A DNA stretch of 64,000 bases from Deltaproteobacteria bacterium (GCA_024279255.1 JAJRRT010000066.1:1-64000); one strand, 5' to 3'; positions 45,057-53,236 are shown, numbered from the stretch's first letter. The notes: generated by a model from the letters alone, not told the origin. Numbers and translations: made by a program.

Positions 45057-47279
45057 ATGACCACGTCACACGCCTACTACAGCGCCAAGGAACTAGCCGG
45101 ATTACCAGGCATGCCGATGAGTGAAAGTGCAACTATCCGTCGCGCCAAGCGTAAAGGTTGGGATACAGGCAAACGTTCAGGTCGTGGTGGCGGTCTCGAA
45201 TACGCCCTCGAAAGTCTCCCCCTCGCCACCCGCCAAGCTCTGGCCAAAAATCAGCCAGCACCCGCCACTGAAGCAGGCCAGGCCGGACAATCCGCAGGCA
45301 AAAAACTCGCCCTCACAGCAAAAACGCAACAACGCTCCACCTATCGCACCGCAGAAGAAGGTCTTAAAGCCGCCATCACCCTGAATGAGCGTGAGCAACA
45401 ACGCGATCAAGCACGCAGCGCCATCCTGAATGATTGGCAAGCCTACCGCCGCACCAGCGGCGAAGCCATCAAACCAAGCATGGAATCCTACGCTATCTAC
45501 TACAACGCCGGTGAGCGGATCGGCATGGAACATACCCGCACTATCGTACCCAAAGTGTCCCAGCGCACCCTGCTCCGCTGGCGCAAAGACCTCAAGACCA
45601 AGGGGCACCTGGGCGCGAACTTCGGTACCCGCAAAGGCAGCAGTAAAATCGACAGCCAACCCGAAGTTTCCGAATTTGTTCAAGCCATGATGACCAGCTA
45701 CCCACACTGCCGAGCCAGTCAGGTTATCCAGACCCTACGCGCCCGCTTCGCCAAACGCACCGATATCGACCTGCCCTCCCAGGGCCGACTCAACACCTGG
45801 ATGAATACCTGGAAAGAACAGAACGCCCAGGTGTTCGCCGCCATCACCAGCCCCGATGAATGGAAAAACAAGTTCATGGTCGCCTACGGCTCAATGTCCG
45901 AAGGAGTAGAACGCCTCAACCAACTATGGGAATTCGACGGCACCCCCGCCGACATCATGTTCATTGACGGCCGTCACAGCATCAACGGCGTGATCGATGT
46001 CTACAGCCGCCGCGCCAAAATGCTGATCACACCCACCGCCGTCGCCGCCGCCGTGGCTTCACTGCTGCGGCGCACCCTGCTTGACTGGGGCGTGCCCCAG
46101 GTCGCCAAAACCGACAACGGCAGCGACTACAAGGGTCATCACATGCGCCGGGTGTTTGAAATGCTCGATATCGAACAAGATTTCTGCCCGCCATTCTCCC
46201 CCTGGATGAAGCCACATATCGAACGCTTCTTCCGCAGCTTTTCGCACGACCTGGTCGAGCTGATGCCCGGCTTCATCGGCCACAACGTCGCCGACCGCAA
46301 GCAAATTGAAAACCGCAAACAGTTTTCCGATCGACTTTTCAAAAAGGATGAGGTCATCGAGGTCAACATGACCGCAGCCGAGTTCCAGCAGTTTGCCGAT
46401 GAATGGTGCGAGAACATCTACCACCAGCGTAAGCACAGCGGTTTGAATGGCAAGTCACCCTTCCAGATGATGACCGAATCGACCCTGCCCCTGCAGCGCA
46501 TCAGCGATCCGCGCGCCCTCGACCTGCTGCTCGCCGAAGCCCCCGGCAATCATGGCATCCGCACCGTCAGTAAAAACGGTATCCGCCTCGATCACGGGCT
46601 GTTTATTGCCCCCGAGCTTGAAACAGTTATCGGCCAGAAAGTACGGGTGCTCTATGACCCGGCCGATCTCGGTCGTATCCAGGTCTACGGTGGTCCTGAT
46701 TTAAACGAATATATCTGTATCGGCGAATGCCCAGAGCGCACCGGGATGGATCGCGCAGAAGTGGCAGCCAGAGCCAAAGCCATGCAGAAACAGCGAATTC
46801 AGGAAGAACGACGCAGGCTCAAAGCAGCAGCCAAGGCAGTCGGTACCGACGATATCGTCAGTGAGATCCGCCATCAAGCCGCTGCCGATGCAGGCAAACT
46901 GATCAGCCTGCCGAAACGCAGCGAAGAATACACCAGCACCGCACTTGCGGCCGCCAGTGAAGCGGTCGAAGCCCTCAGCGAACCAGTGACCGCGCCCAAG
47001 GTCGAGCGAGTTGAAATGCTGCAGAAAGCGCTGATCCGGGCCAAGGCCGAGCAGGCCGCCTTTGACGCCGAACAACGAGAAGATAACACCAGAAAAATCA
47101 ACGAATCACCAGCACAAGAATATGCCCGCTGGCAGAAGGTGGATAAGGCAATACAGAAGGGAGAACCAGTCAGTGAAGCCAACAGGTACTGGCATAAAAC
47201 CTATCAGACTCATCCAGATTTCAGCACACAAAAGATGATGGCAGAAGACTTTGCCGACTTTTATCAGGTCCAGGCATAA
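45057..47279 (+). CDS. Mu-type DDE transposase (MuA homologue)
   Basis: 740 residues. N-terminal DNA-binding region with YYSAKELAGLPGMPMSESAT and a basic stretch; central RNase H-like core with first Asp in WEFDGTPADIMFIDG near residue 295, second in TDNGSDYKG near 352 and Glu in HIERFFRSF near 387, the D-D-E triad; then the Mu-type C-terminal domain that contacts MuB. It carries out replicative transposition of the phage genome. Confidence 0.95.
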   Translation: MTTSHAYYSAKELAGLPGMPMSESATIRRAKRKGWDTGKRSGRGGGLEYALESLPLATRQALAKNQPAPATEAGQAGQSAGKKLALTAKTQQRSTYRTAEEGLKAAITLNEREQQRDQARSAILNDWQAYRRTSGEAIKPSMESYAIYYNAGERIGMEHTRTIVPKVSQRTLLRWRKDLKTKGHLGANFGTRKGSSKIDSQPEVSEFVQAMMTSYPHCRASQVIQTLRARFAKRTDIDLPSQGRLNTWMNTWKEQNAQVFAAITSPDEWKNKFMVAYGSMSEGVERLNQLWEFDGTPADIMFIDGRHSINGVIDVYSRRAKMLITPTAVAAAVASLLRRTLLDWGVPQVAKTDNGSDYKGHHMRRVFEMLDIEQDFCPPFSPWMKPHIERFFRSFSHDLVELMPGFIGHNVADRKQIENRKQFSDRLFKKDEVIEVNMTAAEFQQFADEWCENIYHQRKHSGLNGKSPFQMMTESTLPLQRISDPRALDLLLAEAPGNHGIRTVSKNGIRLDHGLFIAPELETVIGQKVRVLYDPADLGRIQVYGGPDLNEYICIGECPERTGMDRAEVAARAKAMQKQRIQEERRRLKAAAKAVGTDDIVSEIRHQAAADAGKLISLPKRSEEYTSTALAAASEAVEALSEPVTAPKVERVEMLQKALIRAKAEQAAFDAEQREDNTRKINESPAQEYARWQKVDKAIQKGEPVSEANRYWHKTYQTHPDFSTQKMMAEDFADFYQVQA

Positions 47280-47280
47280 G

Positions 47281-47331
47281 AAAAAGCCGTGCTCTAACAC
47301 GGCTTTAACCGACCCCTTAACGGGGCCTTTT
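47281..47331 (+). terminator. Tandem hairpins between the MuA and MuB genes
   Basis: Two perfect stems follow the transposase stop: AAAGCCGTG/CACGGCTTT (47283-47306) and CCCC-TTAA-CGGGG followed by CCTTTTAT (47311-47331). In Mu these genes are co-transcribed, so these would act as attenuators or as RNA stability elements rather than a full stop. Confidence 0.55.
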
Positions 47332-47353
47332 ATGAAGAAGTACAGGAGGAAGT

Positions 47354-48088
47354 ATGACCCACCCAGCACCCATCGTCAACACTGTCGCGCCGCTGGCCAA
47401 TGTGGCTCGCTGCATGGCCACCCTGCAGCGAGCCATCGACCGGCCAGCACATCTGCCCGGCATGGTCGTTTTTCATGGGCCCAGCGGTTTCGGCAAAAGC
47501 ACCGCCGCCGCCTACGTCCGCAACAAGCTCGATGCCATCTACGTCGAATGCAAAAGCACCTGGACCAAAAAGGCCCTGCTCACCGAGATCCTCTTCGAGA
47601 TGGGCCTGCCGCCCGAAAAGACCATCTATTCAATGTTCAATCAGATCTGCGAATACCTGGGTTCAACCGGCCGCGCACTCATCATCGACGAAATGGATCA
47701 CCTGGTCGAAAAGAAAGCGGTCGAGATCATCCGCGACATTTACGAAGGCAGCCAAGCGCCCATCCTGCTGATCGGCGAAGAACAGCTCCCCGCCAAACTT
47801 GAAAAATGGGAACGCTTCGCCGGGCGAATCCTCGACTGGAGCGCAGCACAAGCCGTCAGCATCGAAGACGTTGTCCACCTCGGACACCTCTACTGTCCCG
47901 GCCTGCAGATTGATGAAGATCTCCTGATTGAAGTCCACCAGCTCGCCAAGGGCAGCATCCGCCGGGTGTGCGTCAACCTGGCGCGCATCCAGGAAGAATC
48001 AAAGCGCATCGGCACGACCGAGATCAGCAAGGCCGATTGGGGTGCTCGGGCACTCTACACCGGCAAAGCCCCGGCGCGGAGGGCATAA
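47354..48088 (+). CDS. AAA+ target-capture ATPase (MuB homologue)
   Basis: 244 residues. Walker A FHGPSGFGKSTAAAYV (about residues 37-52), Walker B RALIIDEMDHL near 112, and sensor-like GEEQLPAKLEKWERF near 137. MuB binds target DNA and activates MuA. This protein lacks the larger N-terminal extension of Mu MuB, as do many relatives. It overlaps no gene; the next begins four bases after its stop. Confidence 0.92.
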   Translation: MTHPAPIVNTVAPLANVARCMATLQRAIDRPAHLPGMVVFHGPSGFGKSTAAAYVRNKLDAIYVECKSTWTKKALLTEILFEMGLPPEKTIYSMFNQICEYLGSTGRALIIDEMDHLVEKKAVEIIRDIYEGSQAPILLIGEEQLPAKLEKWERFAGRILDWSAAQAVSIEDVVHLGHLYCPGLQIDEDLLIEVHQLAKGSIRRVCVNLARIQEESKRIGTTEISKADWGARALYTGKAPARRA

Positions 48089-48091
48089 AGA

Positions 48092-48700
48092 ATGTCCCTT
48101 AAGCCAATCGACAAACGCACCCGGTTCGACACTCGTGACACCCTCTGGTCCGAGATCCGCACGCGTAAAACCTTCACCATCAGCGATCTATACGGCGCCA
48201 CCCATCTGGCCCGGCAGTCGATCCGCCCCTTTGTAACCGGGCTGTGCAACGCCAAAATCGTCGAACAACGCGGCGAGCGCAGCATTAAGGGCAACGGCAC
48301 CGACGCCGCCAAACTCTACCACCTGATCAAAGACGTCGGCACCATCACCCCACGCGTCCGTAAAGACGGCAGCATGGTTACCCAGGGCAACTCACGCCGC
48401 CAGATCTGGGCCACCATGCGCATCCTCGGCACCTTCACCTTCCGAGAGTTGGCTATCAACGCCAGCACCGAAGAATGCCCCGTCGACGCCAGCGAAGTCA
48501 CCACATACTGCCAGGCACTCGCCAAGGCCGGATACCTCAAGGTGATATCGGGCGGCAACGGCACGATCCCAGCCACCTATCGCTTCCTTCACTACAAATA
48601 CACCGGCCCCCGCCCGCCGCAGATCCAGCGCGTCAAGTCGGTCTACGATCCCAATCTCAAAAAGGTCGTCTGGGACAGTCTGGAGGGTCGCCATGACTGA
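48092..48700 (+). CDS. Early phage winged-helix-like protein
   Basis: 202 residues, KTFTISDLYGATHLARQSIR near residue 25 and GTFTFRELAINASTEECPVD near 112. Both look like helix-turn-helix modules of a winged-helix fold, so two DNA-binding halves are likely. Genes of this type follow MuB in related phages. The stop overlaps the next start. Confidence 0.65.
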   Translation: MSLKPIDKRTRFDTRDTLWSEIRTRKTFTISDLYGATHLARQSIRPFVTGLCNAKIVEQRGERSIKGNGTDAAKLYHLIKDVGTITPRVRKDGSMVTQGNSRRQIWATMRILGTFTFRELAINASTEECPVDASEVTTYCQALAKAGYLKVISGGNGTIPATYRFLHYKYTGPRPPQIQRVKSVYDPNLKKVVWDSLEGRHD

Positions 48701-49007
48701 ATCCGATCGCATGCAACTGCTGCGCGCCAAGGTCGCCGAATCCAGCCAATCAAAGGTCGCCAAAGCCCTCGGTTACAAACCAGCCACCATCAGCCTGATC
48801 CTCTCAGACAACTACCCCGGCAGCCCGGTCACCGTGCTGCAAAAAGTCGCCGAAGTCTACGGCAGCGAAACCGTCCCATGTCCCCTACATGGGGAACTCA
48901 GCCTCGGCGCCTGCGCCGATCACCGCCGTCGCGCTCGCCCCGGCGGCAACCACGAACGCGTGCAGCAATACCGCGCCTGCAAAGCCTGTGAAAGGGGTCA
49001 ATCATGA
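48693..49007 (+). CDS. Phage protein with helix-turn-helix
   Basis: 104 residues. N-terminal HTH (SKVAKALGYKPATISLILSD, about residues 20-39), then a Cys/His-rich part (CPLHGELSLGACADHRRR, with CKACERG at the end) which may bind zinc. It overlaps its neighbours by 8 and 4 bases. Confidence 0.7.
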   Translation: MTESDRMQLLRAKVAESSQSKVAKALGYKPATISLILSDNYPGSPVTVLQKVAEVYGSETVPCPLHGELSLGACADHRRRARPGGNHERVQQYRACKACERGQS

Positions 49008-49234
49008 ACATAATCCTCATCATCGCCAGTATCATTTTCGGACTCATCGGTGGCATCGCTCTGACCTGCCTGATCCTTTCCGGATGCAAACCTAATTCAA
49101 AACCAGCCAGTAACGGCATCCGTCTCTGGCGACCCAGCCGCCAACGCCGCGAAACACTCAAACGCGCCACCCAAAACGCCAAGTTAATGGTCGCAGGCGG
49201 CACAATCGATTTCCCAACAAGGAGAAGAGCATGA
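49004..49234 (+). CDS. Small phage membrane protein
   Basis: 76 residues: one hydrophobic segment (MNIILIIASIIFGLIGGIAL, residues 1-20) with CLILSGC, then a basic tail. It could be a small lipoprotein or a single-pass membrane protein. It overlaps both neighbours by four bases. No function recognised. Confidence 0.6.
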   Translation: MNIILIIASIIFGLIGGIALTCLILSGCKPNSKPASNGIRLWRPSRQRRETLKRATQNAKLMVAGGTIDFPTRRRA

Positions 49235-49836
49235 CGACACAAGAAGGGTTTATGGAAAACGCCCAGGGCTCCCTGGTTCCCATATCCAAGGTCAAAGAGA
49301 TCGACAAACTCCGTGACGACGTTGTAGACGAGATGATCACCAAAGCCAAAGACATGCACCAGCTGCTGGCCCACTTCAAACAAGACGCCCTCGACAGCGT
49401 GCAGGCCTTCGTCGAGCTCTCCGCCGAACGCTACGGCGCCAAGCTCGGCGGCAAAAAAGGCAACCTCACCCTGCGCAGCTTCAACGGCAAGGCCCGCGTC
49501 ATGGTCGCCATCGCCGATCGCATCGCCTTCGACGAACGGCTCCAGATCGCCAAGTCCCTCATCGATGAGTGCATCCACCGCTGGAGCGAAGGCGGCAACG
49601 ATAATATTCGCGTCCTGGTCAACGACGCCTTCCAGGTCGACCGCCAGGGCAACATCAACACCTCACGCATCCTCTCCCTGCGCCGTCTAGAGATCAAAGA
49701 CGCCAAGTGGCACGAAGCCATGCGCGCCATCAGCGATAGCGTCACCGTCGCCAGCACCAAAGAGTATTTGAGATTTTATGTTCAGGATGAAGAAGGTGCC
49801 GAGTACCAGATCGCTCTCGATCTAGCTTCGGTTTAA
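49231..49836 (+). CDS. DUF3164-type phage protein
   Basis: 201 residues. It starts MTTQEGFMENAQGSLVPISK, with KLGGKKGNLTLRSFNGKARV near residue 72 and FQVDRQGNINTSRILSLRRL near 133. These features are typical of the DUF3164 family found in the early region of Mu-like phages, often near a sensor or recombination gene. Its function is not established. Confidence 0.8.
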   Translation: MTTQEGFMENAQGSLVPISKVKEIDKLRDDVVDEMITKAKDMHQLLAHFKQDALDSVQAFVELSAERYGAKLGGKKGNLTLRSFNGKARVMVAIADRIAFDERLQIAKSLIDECIHRWSEGGNDNIRVLVNDAFQVDRQGNINTSRILSLRRLEIKDAKWHEAMRAISDSVTVASTKEYLRFYVQDEEGAEYQIALDLASV

Positions 49837-49845
49837 GGAGGAACC

Positions 49846-50043
49846 ATGTGCAATCAAAACAAACAACACCCAGAACTCGCCCAGATCAAAGAGCATCCCG
49901 ACATCACCACCCTCGGCCAGCTGCGCGCCGCCACCGCCGCCCTGTCCGATGACACCCTGCTCACCGACAGCATGGGCGAGCCGGTCATGCTCACCATCTG
50001 CCCAGAACATGAGACCGACGGCAGCACCGCCGTCATCTACTAA
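49846..50043 (+). CDS. Small phage protein
   Basis: 65 residues after an AAGGAGG ribosome site, MCNQNKQHPELAQIKEHPDI..., ending STAVIY. No motif that I recognise. It stands in the early operon immediately after the DUF3164 gene. Confidence 0.6.
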   Translation: MCNQNKQHPELAQIKEHPDITTLGQLRAATAALSDDTLLTDSMGEPVMLTICPEHETDGSTAVIY

Positions 50044-50050
50044 ATGCGAA

Positions 50051-50081
50051 ACCGGATCTGCTTCAGTTAAGCAGATCCGGT
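50051..50081 (+). terminator. Perfect 13-pair hairpin
   Basis: ACCGGATCTGCTT pairs exactly with AAGCAGATCCGGT over a five-base loop (CAGTT). No T-run follows (TCGTCC), so RNA processing or stability is as likely as termination. Confidence 0.5.
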
Positions 50082-50127
50082 CGTCCAGAACTGGCACCCT
50101 GGGCCTGATGAGCAGCCACCCTAATTA

Positions 50128-50165
50128 CCGCAGCGGGTACCCTCCTGCCCGCTGCGGGTTTTTTA
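50128..50165 (+). terminator. Rho-independent terminator
   Basis: CCGCAGCGGG/CCCGCTGCGG stem with a ten-base loop, followed by GTTTTTTAAA. It is the most terminator-like element in the early region and lies in front of the gene at 50194, which suggests that gene has its own promoter or depends on read-through. Confidence 0.8.
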
Positions 50166-50193
50166 AATCAATGATTAACCAGGGATTTAAGCC

Positions 50194-50397
50194 ATGGCTA
50201 AACAAAAACCAAATGATCGCTTCCCCCAGCAAGTCGAAGCGATCCAGATCCTCGAGCGCACCGACCTCCCCAACGATCAGGCCCTTATCCGCCTGGGCGT
50301 TACGGTCAGAGTGCCGATGAATACCTATCTGCGCTACCGGGGACAACCATCGCTCCTGGTCGACGTGGCCGGGATCAGCGAGGTCACAGATAAATGA
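50194..50397 (+). CDS. Small phage protein
   Basis: 67 residues, MAKQKPNDRFPQQVEAIQIL..., ending ISEVTDK, start at ATG after CAGGG. A small basic N-terminus and a possible beta-rich C-terminus (LRYRGQPSLLVDVAG). No function recognised. Confidence 0.6.
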   Translation: MAKQKPNDRFPQQVEAIQILERTDLPNDQALIRLGVTVRVPMNTYLRYRGQPSLLVDVAGISEVTDK

Positions 50398-50438
50398 GTC
50401 AGAACTACAGGATCGAAAACAGGCAGGAAAAATAAAAA

Positions 50439-50476
50439 GAGACCCAGCGCAGGAGGGGGTTTAGCGCCGGGTCTCT
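50439..50476 (+). terminator. Hairpin between small gene and gemA
   Basis: GAGACCCAGCGC pairs with GCGCCGGGTCTC apart from one bulge, spanning a 14-base loop. No strong T-run follows. Likely an RNA structure in the leader of gemA. Confidence 0.5.
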
Positions 50477-50529
50477 CGAGGTGGACCGTTTAAGGCCCCT
50501 CTGCTGCTCAACCTATAAAAGGTGACCCA

Positions 50530-50943
50530 ATGAGTCAATCAAAAAACAATCGCAACGGCCTGCTCGCCAGAATCCACATTCTGGCCAACGAACTCGGCAT
50601 GAACAAAGACGATTACCGCGACATGCTAGAAGACCGCACCGGCAAGCGCAGCGCTGGTGATCTTAACACCAGGCAGCTACTTAACACCGTCAATCATCTA
50701 AAAAACTTGATCGACGGTCCCACAAAACAACCGCTTGAACGCAACCCAGGCGAAAGTCCGCAGATGATGAAGATCAAGGCCATGCTCATGGCAGGGGGTA
50801 AATCAACCGCCTACGGCGACGGTATCGCCCGCAAGATCTGCAAAGTTGATCGCCTTGAATGGGTATCAGAAGAAGACCTTTACAAGATCATCACCGCCCT
50901 CAAGAAACAGGGCCAGCGGAAAAATTGGAACCACAATGATTAA
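50530..50943 (+). CDS. gemA: GemA-like regulatory protein (DUF1018)
   Basis: 137 residues beginning MSQSKNNRNGLLARIHILAN, with GMNKDDYRDMLEDRTGKRS near residue 20 and KICKVDRLEWVSEEDLYKII near 103, the pattern of GemA/DUF1018. In Mu, gemA alters host gene expression and DNA topology. It overlaps the next start by eight bases, as gemA does with mor in Mu. Confidence 0.85.
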   Translation: MSQSKNNRNGLLARIHILANELGMNKDDYRDMLEDRTGKRSAGDLNTRQLLNTVNHLKNLIDGPTKQPLERNPGESPQMMKIKAMLMAGGKSTAYGDGIARKICKVDRLEWVSEEDLYKIITALKKQGQRKNWNHND

Positions 50944-51301
50944 CCTCGCCGAAAAACGAAGCGGCCGCCAGGGTATGGAAGCCCTGCTCGAGATCGCGCG
51001 CATCGTTCAAGAGCAGCTACAGGCCGATGGCCTCCCCGCCGATCAGGCGCGCAAGGTTGCCCTGGCGGCCGCCGACCAGGTGCGGCAGAACTACGGCGGT
51101 ACCGAGGTTTATATTCCCAAGGGGGTCGCCTTGGTACTTAGCGAGCGTGATCGGCAGATCTGGGATGAGTTTAATGGGGATAATTACTCTACCCTGGCGA
51201 AAAAGCACGACCGTACTGAACGCCAAATCCGCTATATCATTACCAGAGTGCGTGATGAGCAGGATGCTCGGGTGCAGATGAGGTTGTTTAATGAGAGTTG
51301 A
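50936..51301 (+). CDS. mor: Mor-type transcription activator of middle genes
   Basis: 121 residues from the ATG at 50936; the frame is open upstream but that part is inside gemA. The helix-turn-helix domain (GDNYSTLAKKHDRTERQIRY, about residues 80-99) and the helical N-terminus (EALLEIARIVQEQLQ) match Mor/C proteins. Mor switches on the middle promoter. A terminator lies shortly after its stop, and the usual next gene (C) is replaced by the cassette insert. Confidence 0.9.
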   Translation: MINLAEKRSGRQGMEALLEIARIVQEQLQADGLPADQARKVALAAADQVRQNYGGTEVYIPKGVALVLSERDRQIWDEFNGDNYSTLAKKHDRTERQIRYIITRVRDEQDARVQMRLFNES

Positions 51302-51373
51302 TCTGTAGAACTTGCTAATGGTATAACTCTCTCCGTTGATGTTGTTTATGGTGAGGGGCGAGGGGTTCTATGT

Positions 51374-51417
51374 AAAAGCCGCAATTCACCAGGAGGTGAA
51401 GATTGCGGCTTTTTTTG
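51374..51417 (+). terminator. Rho-independent terminator after mor
   Basis: AAAAGCCGCAATTCACC pairs with AGGTGAAGATTGCGGCTTTTTT with a short loop and a T7 run. It closes the early/middle transcript right before the first attC-like site at 51451, so the cassette genes need their own promoter or a distant one. Confidence 0.85.
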
Positions 51418-51450
51418 TACCTAAAAAGAAGAGCCTGTATTTATTGAGAT

Positions 51451-51513
51451 TTTCAACTGACATCTGGTTACCGGATATCCAATATTCTGGTAACCGACTA
51501 ATCCCTGTTAGGC
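51451..51513 (+). repeat. attC-like site 0 (left end of cassette array)
   Basis: 63 bases: TTTCAAC (R''-like, first base off consensus), an inverted pair TGGTTACCGG/CTGGTAACCGA as L'' and L', a nine-base spacer and GTTAGGC (51507-51513), an exact GTTRRRY core. It carries the junction into cassette 1. Evidence is the core, the hairpin and spacing; the R'' half is weak, so this may be the remnant of an earlier cassette's site. Confidence 0.55.
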
Positions 51514-51536
51514 AAAATCAAATTAAGGAGCCATAG

Positions 51537-51902
51537 ATGGTGAAACTTGGATGGAATACTTTTATAGATAAAAATACGAAAAGAATTGCCTTTGCAGCAG
51601 CTGTTTCAGCGAACTTGCCTAAAGGTCTGGAGCTTGACAAGAATGGCAGAAAACTTCCAACTCCTTACGGGTTATTCTCTGAGTGGTGCAAAGCGTATCT
51701 TTCCGGGGAGTGGGCAACAACAAAAGTAAATGGTGGGTTTTTAATATGCGTTGCAACGAATGAAGACGCGAAAACCATCCAAGATGAATTCAAGGTCACT
51801 GGACAAGCTAGACGCACGCCCGCAGGAAAGGATACCCATCCTTTAGGCTATAGAGACTCACAATACGCTGCACTTGCGGGTGATCTTGGGTATGTTCTGT
51901 GA
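51537..51902 (+). CDS. Cassette 1: small protein of unknown function
   Basis: 121 residues, MVKLGWNTFIDKNTKRIAFA..., ending ALAGDLGYVL. There is no signal peptide or membrane segment. A central WCKAYLSGEWATTKVNGGFL and a C-terminal PLGYRDSQYAALAG stand out but match no family I recognise. The start lies 29 nt after the GTTAGGC junction and follows AAGGAG; the stop is followed five bases later by the attC-like R'' GCCTAAC. Confidence 0.75.
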   Translation: MVKLGWNTFIDKNTKRIAFAAAVSANLPKGLELDKNGRKLPTPYGLFSEWCKAYLSGEWATTKVNGGFLICVATNEDAKTIQDEFKVTGQARRTPAGKDTHPLGYRDSQYAALAGDLGYVL

Positions 51903-51906
51903 AAAT

Positions 51907-52021
51907 GCCTAACCAGATCAACTTAAACGGAAAATACGTCTGCTTTTGGCCAAAAAACAAAATCTATAATTCCGGTGGGTCACGCAAGTTCGCGTTGCCG
52001 CCGCTTATCATGACGTTGTGT
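51907..52021 (+). repeat. attC-like site 1
   Basis: 115 bases: R'' GCCTAAC (51907-51913) fits RYYYAAC exactly and is the exact reverse complement of the GTTAGGC that opens cassette 1. The 3' half reads CCGCTT-N8-GTTGTGT (core at 52015-52021). The inner arm TTAAACGG can pair with CCGCTTAT apart from single mismatches, as L'' with L'. Confidence 0.8.
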
Positions 52022-52050
52022 TTTTTAAATAAGGAGCATCACCCAAGACC

Positions 52051-53088
52051 ATGAATGAATTACAGAGCTATGATGAAATTCTGCCGTATCTTCGTAAAAA
52101 ACGAAGGAAAGCTCATTTGTTATTGGGCAATGGTTTCAGCATAGCTTATGACCATAAAATATTTTCCTACAATGCTCTACAGGGCTTTATTGAAGAAATT
52201 GAAGACGAGCTACTCTCGAAATTATTCGACATTGTGAAAACTAAAAACTTCGAACTGGTTATGCAGCAACTGGACAATTTCTATGAACTCATAGAAGCGT
52301 TTGGGTCTGACAAGAAATTGGGCAGAAAGGTTCAGGAGGCAAGCAAAAAGCTTAAAAGCTCTCTAATTGACGCAGTGCAGACTCTTCATCCCGAGCACGT
52401 TTTTAAGATCCCCGCAGAAGAAAGCGAGCAGTGCGCTCAATTCCTGGCTGAGTATCTTGATAATGGCGGGAATATATTTAGCTCAAATTACGACTTATTG
52501 TTGTATTGGGTATTGATGAGAAATAATTTACCGAATCATATTGATGGTTTCGGTCGTGATAAGGAAGATGAAGAGGAAGAGTTTACTCAAGATCCAGACT
52601 ATTCGGAGCTAAGGTGGGGAAAATATAAAGACACCCAAAATATGCATCACCTCCATGGCACACTGCCAATATTTGACACAGGTATAGATATTGTTAAAGA
52701 AGAGTACGGCGGCGGCAAATACCTACTTGAAAACATTGAGGATAGACTAAATAACGATGAATATCCAATTTTCGTAGCATCAGGCGATAGTGACGATAAA
52801 TTGAATCATATTTTACATAATAGGTATCTCACGCATTGCTACGAAGCACTTACAAAGATTGAAGGTTCATTAGTCACTTTTGGCTTCAATTTTGGTAAAT
52901 ATGATCATCACATTATTGACGCTATAAATATTGCGGCCAAACATGGAAAACGTGTAGGAAACAAATTATTCAGTGTCTATATAGGCGTTTATTCAGAAGA
53001 TGACAAAAAGCATATTGAAAGCATAACAAAGTTGTTTAAATGTAAAGTAAATATGTTTAATGCTAAAACCGCAAAAGTTTGGCGGTAG
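52051..53088 (+). CDS. Cassette 2: SIR2-like (DUF4917-type) protein
   Basis: 345 residues. SIR2-fold landmarks are visible: LLLGNGFS (residues 23-30, the nucleotide-binding loop), SSNYDLLL (144-151), HHLHGT (199-204) and TFGFNFGKYDHHI (276-288). This layout fits the DUF4917 branch of SIR2-like proteins. SIR2-like domains in phage-defence proteins often break down NAD+; here that activity is inferred, not shown. There is no N-terminal effector or partner domain. The ATG is 35 nt from the upstream junction and follows AAGGAG. Confidence 0.8.
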   Translation: MNELQSYDEILPYLRKKRRKAHLLLGNGFSIAYDHKIFSYNALQGFIEEIEDELLSKLFDIVKTKNFELVMQQLDNFYELIEAFGSDKKLGRKVQEASKKLKSSLIDAVQTLHPEHVFKIPAEESEQCAQFLAEYLDNGGNIFSSNYDLLLYWVLMRNNLPNHIDGFGRDKEDEEEEFTQDPDYSELRWGKYKDTQNMHHLHGTLPIFDTGIDIVKEEYGGGKYLLENIEDRLNNDEYPIFVASGDSDDKLNHILHNRYLTHCYEALTKIEGSLVTFGFNFGKYDHHIIDAINIAAKHGKRVGNKLFSVYIGVYSEDDKKHIESITKLFKCKVNMFNAKTAKVWR

Positions 53089-53094
53089 ACCCAA

Positions 53095-53212
53095 ATACAA
53101 CAAACTAATCAAGCGGACGAAAAATACAGGTGTTGTTCGTGAAAAGCAAAATCTAAAATTTCGATGGCAATCTAAAACATCACGTCGCCACCGCTTTTCA
53201 CAGCCGTTAGAC
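53095..53212 (+). repeat. attC-like site 2
   Basis: 118 bases: R'' ATACAAC (53095-53101), nine bases, AAGCGG as L''; 3' half CCGCTT as L', nine bases, then GTTAGAC (53206-53212), an exact GTTRRRY. L'' and L' pair perfectly over six bases with equal nine-base spacers on both sides. ATACAAC matches the cassette's own start, GTTGTGT, at six of seven positions. It is the most regular of the sites. Confidence 0.85.
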
Positions 53213-53236
53213 ACACAAATTAAAAAGGAGAACTGC

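Noticed and set aside
51336-51536. 66-codon ORF between mor and the first cassette
   Set aside because: It runs through the mor terminator and the attC-like site, has no ribosome site and no coding look; treated as chance.
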